Part shown: positions 7,994 through 17,399 of the stretch, piece by piece
Layout: each line of letters starts with the position of its first letter
How positions within the stretch are numbered: position 1 is the first letter of the stretch
Assembly (NCBI GenBank): GCA_023228985.1
Contig: JALOAC010000017.1
Coordinates: 1-57,234 of the forward strand
Source: Thiopseudomonas sp.
GTDB lineage: Bacteria > Pseudomonadota > Gammaproteobacteria > Pseudomonadales > Pseudomonadaceae
Direction: 5' to 3'
DNA length: 57,234 nucleotides
Position numbers and translations under genes: made by a program
The notes under the pieces: generated by a model
What the model saw: the letters and a program-made list of their open reading frames with translations, nothing else
What the model was told of the DNA's origin: nothing
The model's database searches: none

Positions 7994-8779
7994 TTAACGC
8001 CTTGCCGGCACTAGTGAGCTGACTACAAACAAAGCGGCTGCACAGACGACGATGGAGGGCCCTGCTGGGGTATCCAAATACCACGACATCGCCAAGCCCA
8101 GGCACACCGAAAACATGCCCAGCACCGTTGCGATAACGACCATCTGCTCAGGGCTACGCGAATGGCGCTGGGCGGTCGCGGCTGGAATTATCAGCAAGGA
8201 AGTAATCAGCAGCACGCCAACGATTTTCATCGCCACGCCAATCACCAGCGCCATCAGTACCATCAGCGCCAAGCGTAATCCAGCCACGGGCAGACCTTCG
8301 ACTTGCGCCAACTCCTCGTGCACGGTAATCGCCAATAAAGGTCGCCATAGCCACAACAGACCAGCCAAAACCACGGCGCTGCCCAATACGATCCAAGCCA
8401 GATCGGTGCTGGTCATCGCCAGCAGATCGCCAAACAGATAACCCATTAGGTCGACCCGTACCGAATCCATAAAACTCAGCGTCACCAAGCCCAGTGATAA
8501 CGTACTGTGGGCGAGAATTCCTAACACGGTGTCAGAGGCTAACGGCTGACGTTGCTGCAAGCCCACCAGCGCCAGCGCCAGTAATACCGAACCGACAACC
8601 ACCGCCAGCCCTAAGTGAATATCCAGCAACAAGCCCAGCGCAATACCAAACAGCGCCGAGTGCGACAGCGTATCGCCAAAATAGGCCATGCGCCGCCAGA
8701 CCACAAACGCGCCTAGCGGACCCGCCACCAATGCCAACGCCAACCCCGCCACCAACGCATAAAGTAAAAAATCAGGCAT
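7994..8779 (-). CDS. znuB: Zinc ABC transporter permease
   Basis: The protein is 261 aa with about eight membrane spans, of the ABC-3 permease family. Motifs include FVVWRRMAYFGDTLSHSALFG and KIVGVLLITSLLIIPAATA. It forms the inner-membrane channel of ZnuABC high-affinity zinc uptake. It overlaps znuC by 8 bp, so the two are co-translated. Confidence 0.95.
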   Translation of the reverse strand: MPDFLLYALVAGLALALVAGPLGAFVVWRRMAYFGDTLSHSALFGIALGLLLDIHLGLAVVVGSVLLALALVGLQQRQPLASDTVLGILAHSTLSLGLVTLSFMDSVRVDLMGYLFGDLLAMTSTDLAWIVLGSAVVLAGLLWLWRPLLAITVHEELAQVEGLPVAGLRLALMVLMALVIGVAMKIVGVLLITSLLIIPAATAQRHSRSPEQMVVIATVLGMFSVCLGLAMSWYLDTPAGPSIVVCAAALFVVSSLVPARR

Positions 8780-9548
8780 GATTGCAGTCCGGTCCGTGGT
8801 TGTGTTGTTCGTCAGTCAATACGCAGCCATGCAAGTCATGGGCGTGATCATGCAGGTGATGGTAAACCGCCAAATCTTGCGCCGCTTGCGTGCCAAACAG
8901 CTCAATAAAGGCCGGATCATGGCTGACCTGCTCAGGCAATCCCGAACAACAGATGTGACGATTTAGACAAAGCACCCGATCGGTAGCACGCATCACCAAG
9001 TGCAAATCATGTGACACCATCAGCACCGCGCAGCCGTAACGTTCGCGCAACTGACCAATCAAGCTATACAGCTCCAGCTGGCCATTCACATCCACCCCTT
9101 GCACCGGCTCATCCAAAACCAGCAGCTGCGGTTTACGCAACAATGCCCGCGCCAGCAGCACGCGCTGTAATTCACCGCCGGAAATCCGCTGCAGCGGGCT
9201 ATTAAGCACCTTTAAAGCGCCCACTTCAGTGAGTGCTGCTTGAATTTGCGCCAAACTCACCCCAGGCACCAAACGTAAAAAGCGCCGCACGCTTAACGGC
9301 ATGGTTTCATGTACCGCGAGTTTTTGCGGCATATAACCAATGCGTAACTTAGGCGCGCGCCATACAGCGCCGGTATCTAGCTGCAACAAACCCAGCAACA
9401 CACGCACCAAGGTGGTTTTGCCCGAACCGTTGGGACCGACCAGCGTGACGATCTCGCCCTTGTGCAGGGTAAAATCAATATCCTCCAGCACCAGCTGGTC
9501 TGCAAAGCTCAAGCGACCTTGCTCAATGCGCAGTAATTCTGTGCTCAT
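8772..9548 (-). CDS. znuC: Zinc ABC transporter ATP-binding protein
   Basis: The protein is 258 aa. It has Walker A GPNGSGKTT, signature ISGGELQRVLLARAL, Walker B LLVLDEPVQGVDV and switch H in MVSHDLHLV. The C-terminus is His-rich (HHLHDHAHDLHG, HNHGPDCNHA), as in other ZnuC proteins, and may bind zinc. It starts 4 bp inside the end of zur. Confidence 0.95.
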   Translation of the reverse strand: MSTELLRIEQGRLSFADQLVLEDIDFTLHKGEIVTLVGPNGSGKTTLVRVLLGLLQLDTGAVWRAPKLRIGYMPQKLAVHETMPLSVRRFLRLVPGVSLAQIQAALTEVGALKVLNSPLQRISGGELQRVLLARALLRKPQLLVLDEPVQGVDVNGQLELYSLIGQLRERYGCAVLMVSHDLHLVMRATDRVLCLNRHICCSGLPEQVSHDPAFIELFGTQAAQDLAVYHHLHDHAHDLHGCVLTDEQHNHGPDCNHA

Positions 9549-10030
9549 AACTCAGCCTGACAAGGGGCGCACAGGCCAAAAACTTCAATCACCTGCCCTT
9601 CTACCGTAAAACCTGCTTTGTGGGCTTCGTCGGCAATAGCAGCATCGATAGCACTATGGGGCAGCTCTCTGGCAAACCTGCATAAGCGGCAAATAAGAAA
9701 CTGTGCCTGATGGGGGTGTTGTGGATAAGCACACCCGATAAACGCATTGAGCGAGGCAATCCGATGAATCAGACCATGCTCCAATAAAAAATCTAAGGCG
9801 CGATACACTGTCGGCGGTGCAGCTGGACGACCCTCTTCAGACGTCAGTTGCGCCAAAATGTCATAGGCGCCCATAGGCTGGTGACTTTGCCACACCAGCT
9901 CCAACACACGCTTGCGTAAAGGCGTAAGACGAAGCTGTTCTTCATCGCACATGACCTGAGCAATGCTCAGCGCATCATCAATACACTGCTGATGCCCACT
10001 GGCCACACATAAGGAATATTTTTTCTGCAT
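9545..10030 (-). CDS. zur: Zinc uptake regulator Zur (Fur family)
   Basis: The protein is 161 aa. It has a winged-helix DNA-binding half with PPTVYRALDFLLEHGLIHRI, then a metal-binding dimerisation half. The two CxxC pairs (CRLCRF, CAPCQ) form the structural zinc site. With zinc bound, Zur represses the znu genes. It is the first gene of zur-znuC-znuB and is divergent from znuA across a 65-bp gap that holds a Zur-like operator, so it probably represses itself. Confidence 0.95.
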   Translation of the reverse strand: MQKKYSLCVASGHQQCIDDALSIAQVMCDEEQLRLTPLRKRVLELVWQSHQPMGAYDILAQLTSEEGRPAAPPTVYRALDFLLEHGLIHRIASLNAFIGCAYPQHPHQAQFLICRLCRFARELPHSAIDAAIADEAHKAGFTVEGQVIEVFGLCAPCQAEL

Positions 10031-10054
10031 ATCTCTTGCTAACTCAATAAAAAG

Positions 10055-10075
10055 TAATGTTATGATATAACAATT
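10055..10075. promoter_or_regulatory. Zur-type operator between zur and znuA
   Basis: The inverted repeat GTTAT-GAT-ATAAC (10059-10071), within TAATGTTATGATATAACAATT, resembles the AT-rich Zur boxes of gammaproteobacteria. Its central position lets it control both divergent transcripts. Confidence 0.8.
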
Positions 10076-10095
10076 CTTTCCTTGGAGACCAGCGC

Positions 10096-11001
10096 ATGGC
10101 CCGTTTATTGGCTACTTTTTTATTGATTCTCTGCAGTACAGCCGCTCAAGCACAGGTAAATATCCTCACCAGCATCAAGCCATTGCAACTTATCGCCCAA
10201 GCCATTCAGGGTGAACAGGGCCAAGCGCAAGTATTGTTGCCACCCGGCGCATCGCCCCACTCGTTTAGCTTGCGTCCATCAGACAGAAGACGCTTAGCTG
10301 AGGCTGAGCTGTTTTATTGGATTGGCCCAGATATGGAAAACTTCTTGATTCCGCTGGCCAAACAACACCAACAAGTCAGCATCGCCATACAAAGCCTGCC
10401 CAATCTACAGCTGCTGTATTACACAGCAGAACATGAAGATGAAGAAGATGATCACGAGCACCATGATGAACATGACCATCATCACCAACCCGGTGGGCTC
10501 GATACACACCTGTGGCTGTCGGTACCCAACGCACGGGTTATCGCTGAACGCATGGCGGCTGATTTAAGTCGTTTAGATGCACAGCACGCGGCAGTCTACC
10601 AAAACAACCTCGCTGCCTTTCAACAGCGTCTAACCGAACTGGATACTGAATTAAAAAACCAGCTCGCCAGCGTGCAAAACAAAAGCTTTTTTGTGTTTCA
10701 CGAAGCCTTTAACTATTTTGAGCAGGCCTATGGCTTAGAGCACGGCGGCGTGCTGGCGATTAATGCCGAGGTTCAGCCCGGCGCGCGTCACTTGCAAGAA
10801 ATGCGTCAACGCCTTGAACGGGCTGGCCCTAGCTGTATTTTTACTGAGCCACCCACCACGCCACGCCTTGCATATAGCCTCAGCAAAGACTTGCCTATTC
10901 AATTGCAAGAGGTAGATGTACTCGGTGTACAGGCACAAAAGTATGAGCAATTGTTACAGGAACTAGCCAGTCAGCTTAAACAGTGTTTAAGTAGCCTCTG
11001 A
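10096..11001 (+). CDS. znuA: Zinc ABC transporter substrate-binding protein
   Basis: The protein is 301 aa of the cluster A-I metal-binding family. The signal peptide ends AAQAQV. Likely zinc ligands are His in GASPHSFSL (residue 55), DTHLW (138) and VFHEAF. A His/Asp/Glu-rich loop at residues 113-130 (HEDEEDDHEHHDEHDHHH) is typical of ZnuA as opposed to manganese-binding relatives. It captures zinc in the periplasm for ZnuBC. The start at 10096 has a GGAG site. Confidence 0.95.
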   Translation: MARLLATFLLILCSTAAQAQVNILTSIKPLQLIAQAIQGEQGQAQVLLPPGASPHSFSLRPSDRRRLAEAELFYWIGPDMENFLIPLAKQHQQVSIAIQSLPNLQLLYYTAEHEDEEDDHEHHDEHDHHHQPGGLDTHLWLSVPNARVIAERMAADLSRLDAQHAAVYQNNLAAFQQRLTELDTELKNQLASVQNKSFFVFHEAFNYFEQAYGLEHGGVLAINAEVQPGARHLQEMRQRLERAGPSCIFTEPPTTPRLAYSLSKDLPIQLQEVDVLGVQAQKYEQLLQELASQLKQCLSSL

Positions 11002-11090
11002 AAACAATACCTTAGCTACTCTCCACCGATTTATCAGTCCGGCTTGCACTCTAGAGCCGTTCACCAATATAGTGGCACTCTGATATTGCC

Positions 11091-11104
11091 TTGATGTGGA
11101 TCAG
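11091..11104. promoter_or_regulatory. ANR/FNR-like box upstream of the globin GGDEF-EAL gene
   Basis: TTGATGTGGATCAG matches TTGAT-N4-ATCAA at 9 of 10 defined positions. It lies about 180 bp before the next gene, in a 283-bp gap that shows nothing else. Oxygen control of this gene would fit its oxygen-sensor domain. Confidence 0.5.
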
Positions 11105-11284
11105 CCTTTATTTGTACGTTTTCAGCCTAAGATAATTCGCTTGCTAATGAACTTGGTTGGCCAGACTTACAAAAGGCACACTTCAGGATTTTTCAATATT
11201 CTGACACATTACAAAAACCTGCAGGACGGAAACCCTAGCAAGAGATTCTAGTTATGCAGGAAGGTGGACAAGGGTAGCTCTATT

Positions 11285-13477
11285 ATGTTTTCGCAAGACG
11301 AACTGACTGCTCTAATTAAACGGGTTGGCTTGGATTTGGCAAACCTGCAAGAGCGTAACCGCTTCCTCGAATGGCAAGAAGCGGACGCTGCACGCCTTAA
11401 ACAAGCGGCTCCCCTTCTTGATAGCGCTCTGACGCCCTACTTCAGCAAGCTTGCACAGCATTTAACCCAATTCTCAGACAATCCCAATCTCGCTTTATGC
11501 GACAGCTCTTTGCAAAACCTTACGCAAAAGAAACAAACCTATTACCAAAAAATGTGGGACGGCGAAAGAGATGAAGATTTCATTCGCAACCGTGTTGGTA
11601 TTGGCATGATGCACCATAAAATCGGGCTTGAGCCGCATCAGTATCTGGGTTCTTTTCGTATTTTCCTCGAACAAATGCTGGAACAAATCTGCGGCCAAAA
11701 CCAACAAACCGAATTGTATTCAAGTTTACTAAAAGCCGTATTTCTCGACATCTCTCTTGCCCTAGAAAGCTATTACGCCAGCAGTTTTAAAAATTTTGAG
11801 GAAGACAGGCAACGTTTTACCCGCTCCATGCGTGGCGCTAATGATGGCATTTGGGAGTGGGATTTAAAAAACGATGTGCTTTATCTATCCGATCGCTGGC
11901 TTGAAATTGTTAAGCTTGAGCGTGAAGCGATACCCAGCCCGAGCACGCGGGACTGGAATGACCGTATCCACCCCGAAGATCGACACTTATTGCGCCAAGC
12001 TGTTCGCAACCATTTAAATGGCCGCAGCAGTTCTCTGGACCATGAATACCGCATTCGCCAAGGCAACGGGGAGTATATCTGGGTACTCACTCGTGGCACG
12101 TTGCAGCTAGATGAATATGGCAATAGGCGCATCTCAGGCACATTGGCAGATATACATGAGCGTAAACAAAATGAGCAAAAGATGTCCTACGCCGCCTTCC
12201 ATGACCCACTTACTGGACTACCCAACCGCTCACGCCTAGACCAGTTTCTGCAAGAAGCTGTACAAAATAACGAACGCAATCAAGGTAAAAAAACAGCGTT
12301 GTTGTTTATTGACTTGGACAATTTTAAGTTTGTGAATGACAACTATGGCCATAATATTGGCGATATGCTGTTGATTGAAATTGCCCGTCGCTTGCAACAA
12401 TGCTTACGCCCTGGCGATCATCTGGCCCGTTTTGGTGGTGATGAATTTGTTGTACTGCTCAACGACTTGGTACAGATTAACGACGCTAAGCATGTAGCGC
12501 AGCGCATGCTCGATGCCCTACAAGCCCCTGTGCACATTCAAGATAATTGTCTAGCCATGAGCGCCAGTATCGGTGTCACTGACTTACCCCACAGCGATAA
12601 CCTCACCGATATTTTACAAGCCGCTGATTTGGCACTCTATCAAGCAAAAATGGCTGGCAAAGCCCAATACGCGCTTTACACAGAATGCATGCAAAGTGAC
12701 GCGCAAAAGCAGCAGATTAAACAGCAAGCCCTACTTTGTGCGCTCAGCAATCAAGAGTTCAGTTTGCATTACCAACCCATTTTCGCAGTCACTGAAGAGC
12801 AGCCTAGAGTGGTTGCTGTAGAAGCTTTATTACGCTGGAACTATCAGGGTGAGTGCCTTGAGCCTAAAGACTTTCTGGGCACGCTGGATACGGTTGGCGG
12901 ACTGTTTGATGTAGGCGGTTGGGTCTTAACTACAGCCTGCCAGCAGGTTAGGCAGTGGCAACAGGAATACAATCAGGAATTAGCCTGCGCCATTAATATT
13001 GCACCCTCGCAGCTAAAAAACAAAAACCTAATCCAGCAAGTTAAAAACGCTTTGGCCATCTCAGGACTCAAGCCTGAACAGCTCATTCTTGAGATTACCG
13101 AAGAACAACTACAGGTAGACTGCTTGGTTATCCCAAAATCATTACGCGCATTAGCTGATCTTGGCGTCCGAATCGCGCTGGATGATTTCGGCTTAGGCTA
13201 TACCTCCCTGAGCTACTTAAAACGCTTCCCCATACATATCCTTAAAATCGATAAGCAGCTGATTAATCAAAAAGACAATGACGATGTGCACCGCAACTTT
13301 GGGCAAGCCATTATTAGCCTGGGACACAGCCTAGGACTCGATGTGGTTGCCGAAGGCGTTGAGCAAGCGACGCAGCTTAGCTTTGTCCAACAGCATAACT
13401 GTCAATACGCACAGGGCTACTTTTTAGGCACGCCCGTGACTGCCGAACTGTTTATTCAACATTTGCAATGTGCCTAA
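11285..13477 (+). CDS. Globin-coupled sensor with PAS, GGDEF and EAL domains
   Basis: About 730 aa, predicted cytoplasmic. Residues ~10-165 resemble a protoglobin-type heme sensor: FIRNRVGIGMMHHKIGLEPHQ includes the proximal-His region. A PAS domain follows (~190-300, GIWEWDLKNDVLYLSDRW), then GGDEF with intact RFGGDEFVVLL, then EAL with EALLRW, DDFGLGYTSL, KIDKQLI and VVAEGVE. Both enzyme halves keep their catalytic motifs, so it may make and/or break cyclic-di-GMP in response to O2 or NO. The ATG at 11285 is preferred; a GTG at 11264 is in frame but has an RBS that is too close. Confidence 0.88.
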   Translation: MFSQDELTALIKRVGLDLANLQERNRFLEWQEADAARLKQAAPLLDSALTPYFSKLAQHLTQFSDNPNLALCDSSLQNLTQKKQTYYQKMWDGERDEDFIRNRVGIGMMHHKIGLEPHQYLGSFRIFLEQMLEQICGQNQQTELYSSLLKAVFLDISLALESYYASSFKNFEEDRQRFTRSMRGANDGIWEWDLKNDVLYLSDRWLEIVKLEREAIPSPSTRDWNDRIHPEDRHLLRQAVRNHLNGRSSSLDHEYRIRQGNGEYIWVLTRGTLQLDEYGNRRISGTLADIHERKQNEQKMSYAAFHDPLTGLPNRSRLDQFLQEAVQNNERNQGKKTALLFIDLDNFKFVNDNYGHNIGDMLLIEIARRLQQCLRPGDHLARFGGDEFVVLLNDLVQINDAKHVAQRMLDALQAPVHIQDNCLAMSASIGVTDLPHSDNLTDILQAADLALYQAKMAGKAQYALYTECMQSDAQKQQIKQQALLCALSNQEFSLHYQPIFAVTEEQPRVVAVEALLRWNYQGECLEPKDFLGTLDTVGGLFDVGGWVLTTACQQVRQWQQEYNQELACAINIAPSQLKNKNLIQQVKNALAISGLKPEQLILEITEEQLQVDCLVIPKSLRALADLGVRIALDDFGLGYTSLSYLKRFPIHILKIDKQLINQKDNDDVHRNFGQAIISLGHSLGLDVVAEGVEQATQLSFVQQHNCQYAQGYFLGTPVTAELFIQHLQCA

Positions 13478-13555
13478 GGCACTGAATTACACGCACAAGC
13501 AGGGTATAATCTGGGACTTATTTTTGTAGCCAATTCGCAAACCCGAGGTTTCCCT

Positions 13556-15175
13556 GTGGTTCAACCTACCCAGCTACGCTGGTATTCGATTGCCCTATTC
13601 ATGTCAACGCTCGTGCTGCTGCCGCTGGTGGTATTGCTGCTCAGCTGGCATCAGGTTGATCGTGAAATTTGGAGTCATTTGTGGGAAACGCAAATGACTC
13701 AGCTACTGCTTAACACCGTAACGCTACTGTTCAGTGTTGGTTTGGGGGTGATTTTATTAGGCGTAAGCCTAGCTTGGTTAACCAGTCTATGTGAGTTTCC
13801 GGGTCGTCGCTGGCTGGATTGGGCTCTGATGCTGCCGTTTGCCATCCCCGCCTACGTGCTGGCTTTTGTTTTTGTTGGTTTGCTGGATTTTGCCGGCCCC
13901 GTACAAACAGCATTACGCACATGGATTGACCCGAGCCTGCGCTTTCCTAGCGTGCGTTCAACCGGCGGCGTCATTATTGTCTTTGTGTTGGTTTTTTACC
14001 CTTACGTATACCTGTTGGCCCGTAGTGCCTTTTTAGCTCAGGGTAAAGGCTTTATGGAGGCGGCGCGGGTATTAGGTCTATCACCCTGGCAAGCGTTTTG
14101 GCGCGTGGCTTTGCCGGTTGCCAGACCCGCCATTGGTGCAGGCGTTGCGCTGGCATTAATGGAATGTTTGGCTGATTTTGGTGCGGTGTCAGTTTTTAAC
14201 TTTGATACCTTCACTACCGCTATTTATAAAACATGGTACGGTTTTTTTAGCCTATCTAGCGCCACTCAGTTGGCAAGTTTGCTGCTGTTGTTTGTTGCTT
14301 TATTATTATTTGCTGAACATCGCTCCCGCGGTGCCATCCGTCCTAGCAGTGAACGTCAGCGTGGCAAAGCGCTGTATCACCTAAAAGGCTGGAAAGCGTT
14401 TTTTGCCACCGGCTGGTGTGTTTTGGTTTTTTTATGCGCCTTTGTAATTCCTATTATCCAGCTGGTATTTTGGTTTTGGCAGCGTGGCCGCTTTGACCTA
14501 GATGAACGCTATATCGCCCTGATCTCACACACTATTTACCTGGGTTTACTGGCTGCAGCCTTTACGGTTATCGCCGCCATGCTCTTGGTTTTTGCTAAAC
14601 GCCTTACCCCTACTTACAGCATGAAAGCGCTAACCGGGTTTTCTACACTAGGCTACGCGCTGCCCGGCTCGGTTCTGGCAGTAGCCATCATGTTGGCCTT
14701 TAGCTATTTAGATGGGCATGCGATTATTCCGCTATCAAAATGGTTAGGCGGCTCAGGCAAACCCATTCTGCTGGGCAGCCTTGGCGCATTATTATTGGCC
14801 TACGTCATTCGTTTTATGGCTGTCGCCCACGGCCCACTTGAAGGAGCTTTGGCGCGCATTAGACCCTCACTACCTGAGGCATCTCGCAGCCTTGGGGTTA
14901 ACAGTTTTGCCTTGTTTAGACGCGTTTACCTGCCCTTACTCATGCCAGGCACATTGTCAGCGGCACTGCTAGTATTTGTCGATGTGTTAAAAGAAATGCC
15001 CGCTACCTTGTTGATGCGCCCTTTTGGCTGGGATACTTTAGCCGTACGTATTTTTGAAATGACCAGTGAAGGGGAGTGGTCTAGAGCGGCGCTACCGGCG
15101 CTGACCTTAGTGTTAGTAGGACTGCTGCCGGTCATTTTACTTATTCGCCGTTCGGCTAAACGCCCTGGACATTGA
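13556..15175 (+). CDS. Iron(III)-type ABC transporter permease (FbpB/SfuB family)
   Basis: The protein is 539 aa with two homologous permease halves, each carrying an ATPase-contact loop (MEAARVLGLSPWQAFWRV and LPEASRSLGVNSFALFRRV). This fused architecture is typical of ferric-iron importers. It starts at GTG 13556 after GAGG. No binding protein or ATPase gene is adjacent, so the partners must be encoded elsewhere. The substrate is inferred from the family only. Confidence 0.85.
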   Translation: MVQPTQLRWYSIALFMSTLVLLPLVVLLLSWHQVDREIWSHLWETQMTQLLLNTVTLLFSVGLGVILLGVSLAWLTSLCEFPGRRWLDWALMLPFAIPAYVLAFVFVGLLDFAGPVQTALRTWIDPSLRFPSVRSTGGVIIVFVLVFYPYVYLLARSAFLAQGKGFMEAARVLGLSPWQAFWRVALPVARPAIGAGVALALMECLADFGAVSVFNFDTFTTAIYKTWYGFFSLSSATQLASLLLLFVALLLFAEHRSRGAIRPSSERQRGKALYHLKGWKAFFATGWCVLVFLCAFVIPIIQLVFWFWQRGRFDLDERYIALISHTIYLGLLAAAFTVIAAMLLVFAKRLTPTYSMKALTGFSTLGYALPGSVLAVAIMLAFSYLDGHAIIPLSKWLGGSGKPILLGSLGALLLAYVIRFMAVAHGPLEGALARIRPSLPEASRSLGVNSFALFRRVYLPLLMPGTLSAALLVFVDVLKEMPATLLMRPFGWDTLAVRIFEMTSEGEWSRAALPALTLVLVGLLPVILLIRRSAKRPGH

Positions 15176-15341
15176 TTTGAAGCACAACTGCTTAGGGTTA
15201 TACTTAGCCTCTTTCGAGACCTAGCCTAAGCTTATGAGAACCCCCTGAATCCGTCAGTAAAACACATAACTCTGACCCTCAGCGGCTCACCCGACATGTA
15301 TTGTAGTATCGTTGTTACTGTCACGCCCATTAGGAGCTACC

Positions 15342-16424
15342 ATGGGATTACGCACACCTATGTATGATATGCATCTAGCCTTAGGTGCTAAAATGATTAA
15401 CTTCAGTGGCTGGGAACTGCCACTGCATTATGGCTCTCAGGTTGATGAGCACCATCATGTACGCAACGAATGTGGTGTTTTTGATGTCTCTCATATGTGC
15501 ATCACGGATGTCAGCGGCACTGATGCCGAACCCTTTTTACGCTCGATGCTCAGCAATGACGTAGCCCGCTTAACAGCCAGCGGTGCAGGTCACTACAGCG
15601 CTATGCTTAATGAGCAAGGCGGCGTGATTGACGATTTAATAGTGTTCCGCACAGCTGAAGGTTTTCGCCTCATTACCAACGCGCTGACTTGCCAAAAAAT
15701 TCAAGGCTGGCTTAAACAACACACCCAGAATTTTTCCGTCAGTATTCAATTGCGCGATGACTTGGCGCATTTTGCCATTCAAGGACCTGAGTCAATTGAA
15801 CGCTTGAGCGAAGTACTTAACTCAAGCCGCGCACACATTATTCAAAATCTTGCTGCGTATCACGGCAGCTTTGATGGTGATTGGTTTCTGACACGCACTG
15901 GCTACACCGGTGAAGAAGGCATTGAAATTATGTTGCCCGCCGATCAGGCAGTAGACTTTTTCAATGAATTAATCGGTTATGGCATTACCCCAATTGGTCT
16001 TGGCGCACGCGATACATTGCGCCTAGAAGCCGGCTTTACTCTGTTGGGCAATGACATGGATGAAAGCCATAGTCCTTACACAGCCAATATGCATCACGTA
16101 GTTGCTTTGGAGCCAAAAGAGCGCGACTTTATTGGTCGCAACGCACTGGAAACACAACTAAGTAACGGCATCCAAGAAAAACTGGTGGGCTTAGTACTGG
16201 AAGAACGTGGGGTTTTGCGCGCTGGCCAACCTGTACGTATTGAAGGCGTAGGCCAAGGCACCATTACCAGCGGTAGTTTTTCACCCACCATAGGTAAAGC
16301 AATTGCTTTGGCACGCGTACCTATACAAACCGGTGAACGCGGCGAAGTAGAGATTCGACAAAAATGGTATCCGGTGCGCGTAGTCAGTCCGCGCTTTGTT
16401 CGCCACGGCAAGATTTTAATTTGA
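15342..16424 (+). CDS. gcvT: Glycine cleavage system T protein (aminomethyltransferase)
   Basis: The protein is 360 aa. It takes the aminomethyl group from lipoylated GcvH and passes the carbon to tetrahydrofolate, releasing ammonia. Characteristic blocks are MINFSGWELPLHYGSQ, GVFDVSHM, GAGHYSAMLNEQGGVIDDLIV, TRTGYTGEEGIEIM and LGARDTLRLEAG. The start at 15342 follows AGGAG, which makes a 10-residue longer frame unlikely. gcvH follows after 41 bp; gcvP is not in the window. No glycine riboswitch was recognised in the 166-bp leader. Confidence 0.96.
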   Translation: MGLRTPMYDMHLALGAKMINFSGWELPLHYGSQVDEHHHVRNECGVFDVSHMCITDVSGTDAEPFLRSMLSNDVARLTASGAGHYSAMLNEQGGVIDDLIVFRTAEGFRLITNALTCQKIQGWLKQHTQNFSVSIQLRDDLAHFAIQGPESIERLSEVLNSSRAHIIQNLAAYHGSFDGDWFLTRTGYTGEEGIEIMLPADQAVDFFNELIGYGITPIGLGARDTLRLEAGFTLLGNDMDESHSPYTANMHHVVALEPKERDFIGRNALETQLSNGIQEKLVGLVLEERGVLRAGQPVRIEGVGQGTITSGSFSPTIGKAIALARVPIQTGERGEVEIRQKWYPVRVVSPRFVRHGKILI

Positions 16425-16465
16425 CCCAAATAACAAAAACAATTAACTCACTAGGAGATAACCCA

Positions 16466-16849
16466 ATGAGCACGACTCCTGCAGATTTACGCTACGCATC
16501 CACTCACGAGTGGGCCCGCTTAGAAGCAGATGGCATCATTACCGTAGGCATTACTGATCACGCACAGCAGGCTTTAGGCGATATTGTTTATTTGGAATTA
16601 CCCCAGCCTAATAGTCAGCTGAGTGCCGGACAGATCGCTGGGGTAGTTGAGTCGGTGAAAGCGGCCTCTGATTACCACGCCCCTGTTAGTGGCAAGGTAA
16701 TTGAGGTGAATGAAGGCTTAACGGACGCACCCGAAGGCATTAACAGCCACCCCTACCAGAGCTGGTTTTATCGCTTACAACCCGACAACCCAGCAGAGCT
16801 GGAACAATTGCTGGATGCAGACGCCTACAACACAAGCTGCTCAGCCTAA
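16466..16849 (+). CDS. gcvH: Glycine cleavage system H protein
   Basis: The protein is 127 aa. The lipoylation site is Lys65 in VESVKAASD. THEWARLEADGIITVGITDHAQ and GDIVYLELPQ are typical. The lipoyl arm shuttles the aminomethyl intermediate among the P, T and L proteins. The start has AGGAGA 9 nt upstream and corrects a longer in-frame reading that begins inside gcvT. Its 3' end converges on folA with a 25-bp gap. Confidence 0.97.
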   Translation: MSTTPADLRYASTHEWARLEADGIITVGITDHAQQALGDIVYLELPQPNSQLSAGQIAGVVESVKAASDYHAPVSGKVIEVNEGLTDAPEGINSHPYQSWFYRLQPDNPAELEQLLDADAYNTSCSA

Positions 16850-16874
16850 TCAGCTGAGCCGGAAAGCTTATTAA

Positions 16875-17384
16875 TTAACGCCGCTGCCACACCTCAAAGG
16901 TGTAGGCTGGCGTGTCGTCTTGTGCGACAAAAGGCTGGGCATCCGTGCGTTGCCACTCATCAAAGGGCAGCTCTGGGAAATGTGTATCGCCGGCAAGCTC
17001 AGCCTCAATGCGTGTTAAATACACTTTGCTGGCCATAGGCAACGCTTGGCGGTAGAGCTGACCACCGCCAATCACCATGATTTCTTCTGCGCCATGATCA
17101 GCAGCCCAGTTTTCGGCTCGCACAATCGCCGCTGGCAAATTGGTAAACACCTCGGCCCCTTCAAGTTGCAGATCCGCTTGTCGCGTAATCACGATATTTA
17201 AACGGCCCGGCAAAGGGCGACCAATCGAGTCCCAGGTTTTACGCCCCATAATTACCGGCTTGCCTAAGGTGCGCCGCTTAAAGTAGCGTAAATCTTCAGG
17301 CAAATGCCAAGGCATCTCATTGTCCTGCCCAATAACATAATTACGCGTAGCGGCCACAATTAGGCTCAAAGGTAGGCTCGACAT
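16875..17384 (-). CDS. folA: Dihydrofolate reductase
   Basis: The protein is 169 aa. It reduces dihydrofolate to tetrahydrofolate with NADPH. It shows SLIVAATRNYVIGQDNEMPWHLPEDLRYFK with the catalytic acid of the WHLPED segment, the NADPH-binding VIMGRKTWDSIGRPLPGR, and IMVIGGGQLYRQALP. The ATG at 17384 follows a GGAG site. It sits 15 bp after bfr and may be co-transcribed with it. Confidence 0.96.
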   Translation of the reverse strand: MSSLPLSLIVAATRNYVIGQDNEMPWHLPEDLRYFKRRTLGKPVIMGRKTWDSIGRPLPGRLNIVITRQADLQLEGAEVFTNLPAAIVRAENWAADHGAEEIMVIGGGQLYRQALPMASKVYLTRIEAELAGDTHFPELPFDEWQRTDAQPFVAQDDTPAYTFEVWQRR

Positions 17385-17399
17385 CCTTAGCTGCTCCAA

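Noticed and set aside
15176..15341. Glycine riboswitch before gcvT
   Set aside because: Looked for the conserved tandem aptamer core and did not find it; the leader is only 166 bp.
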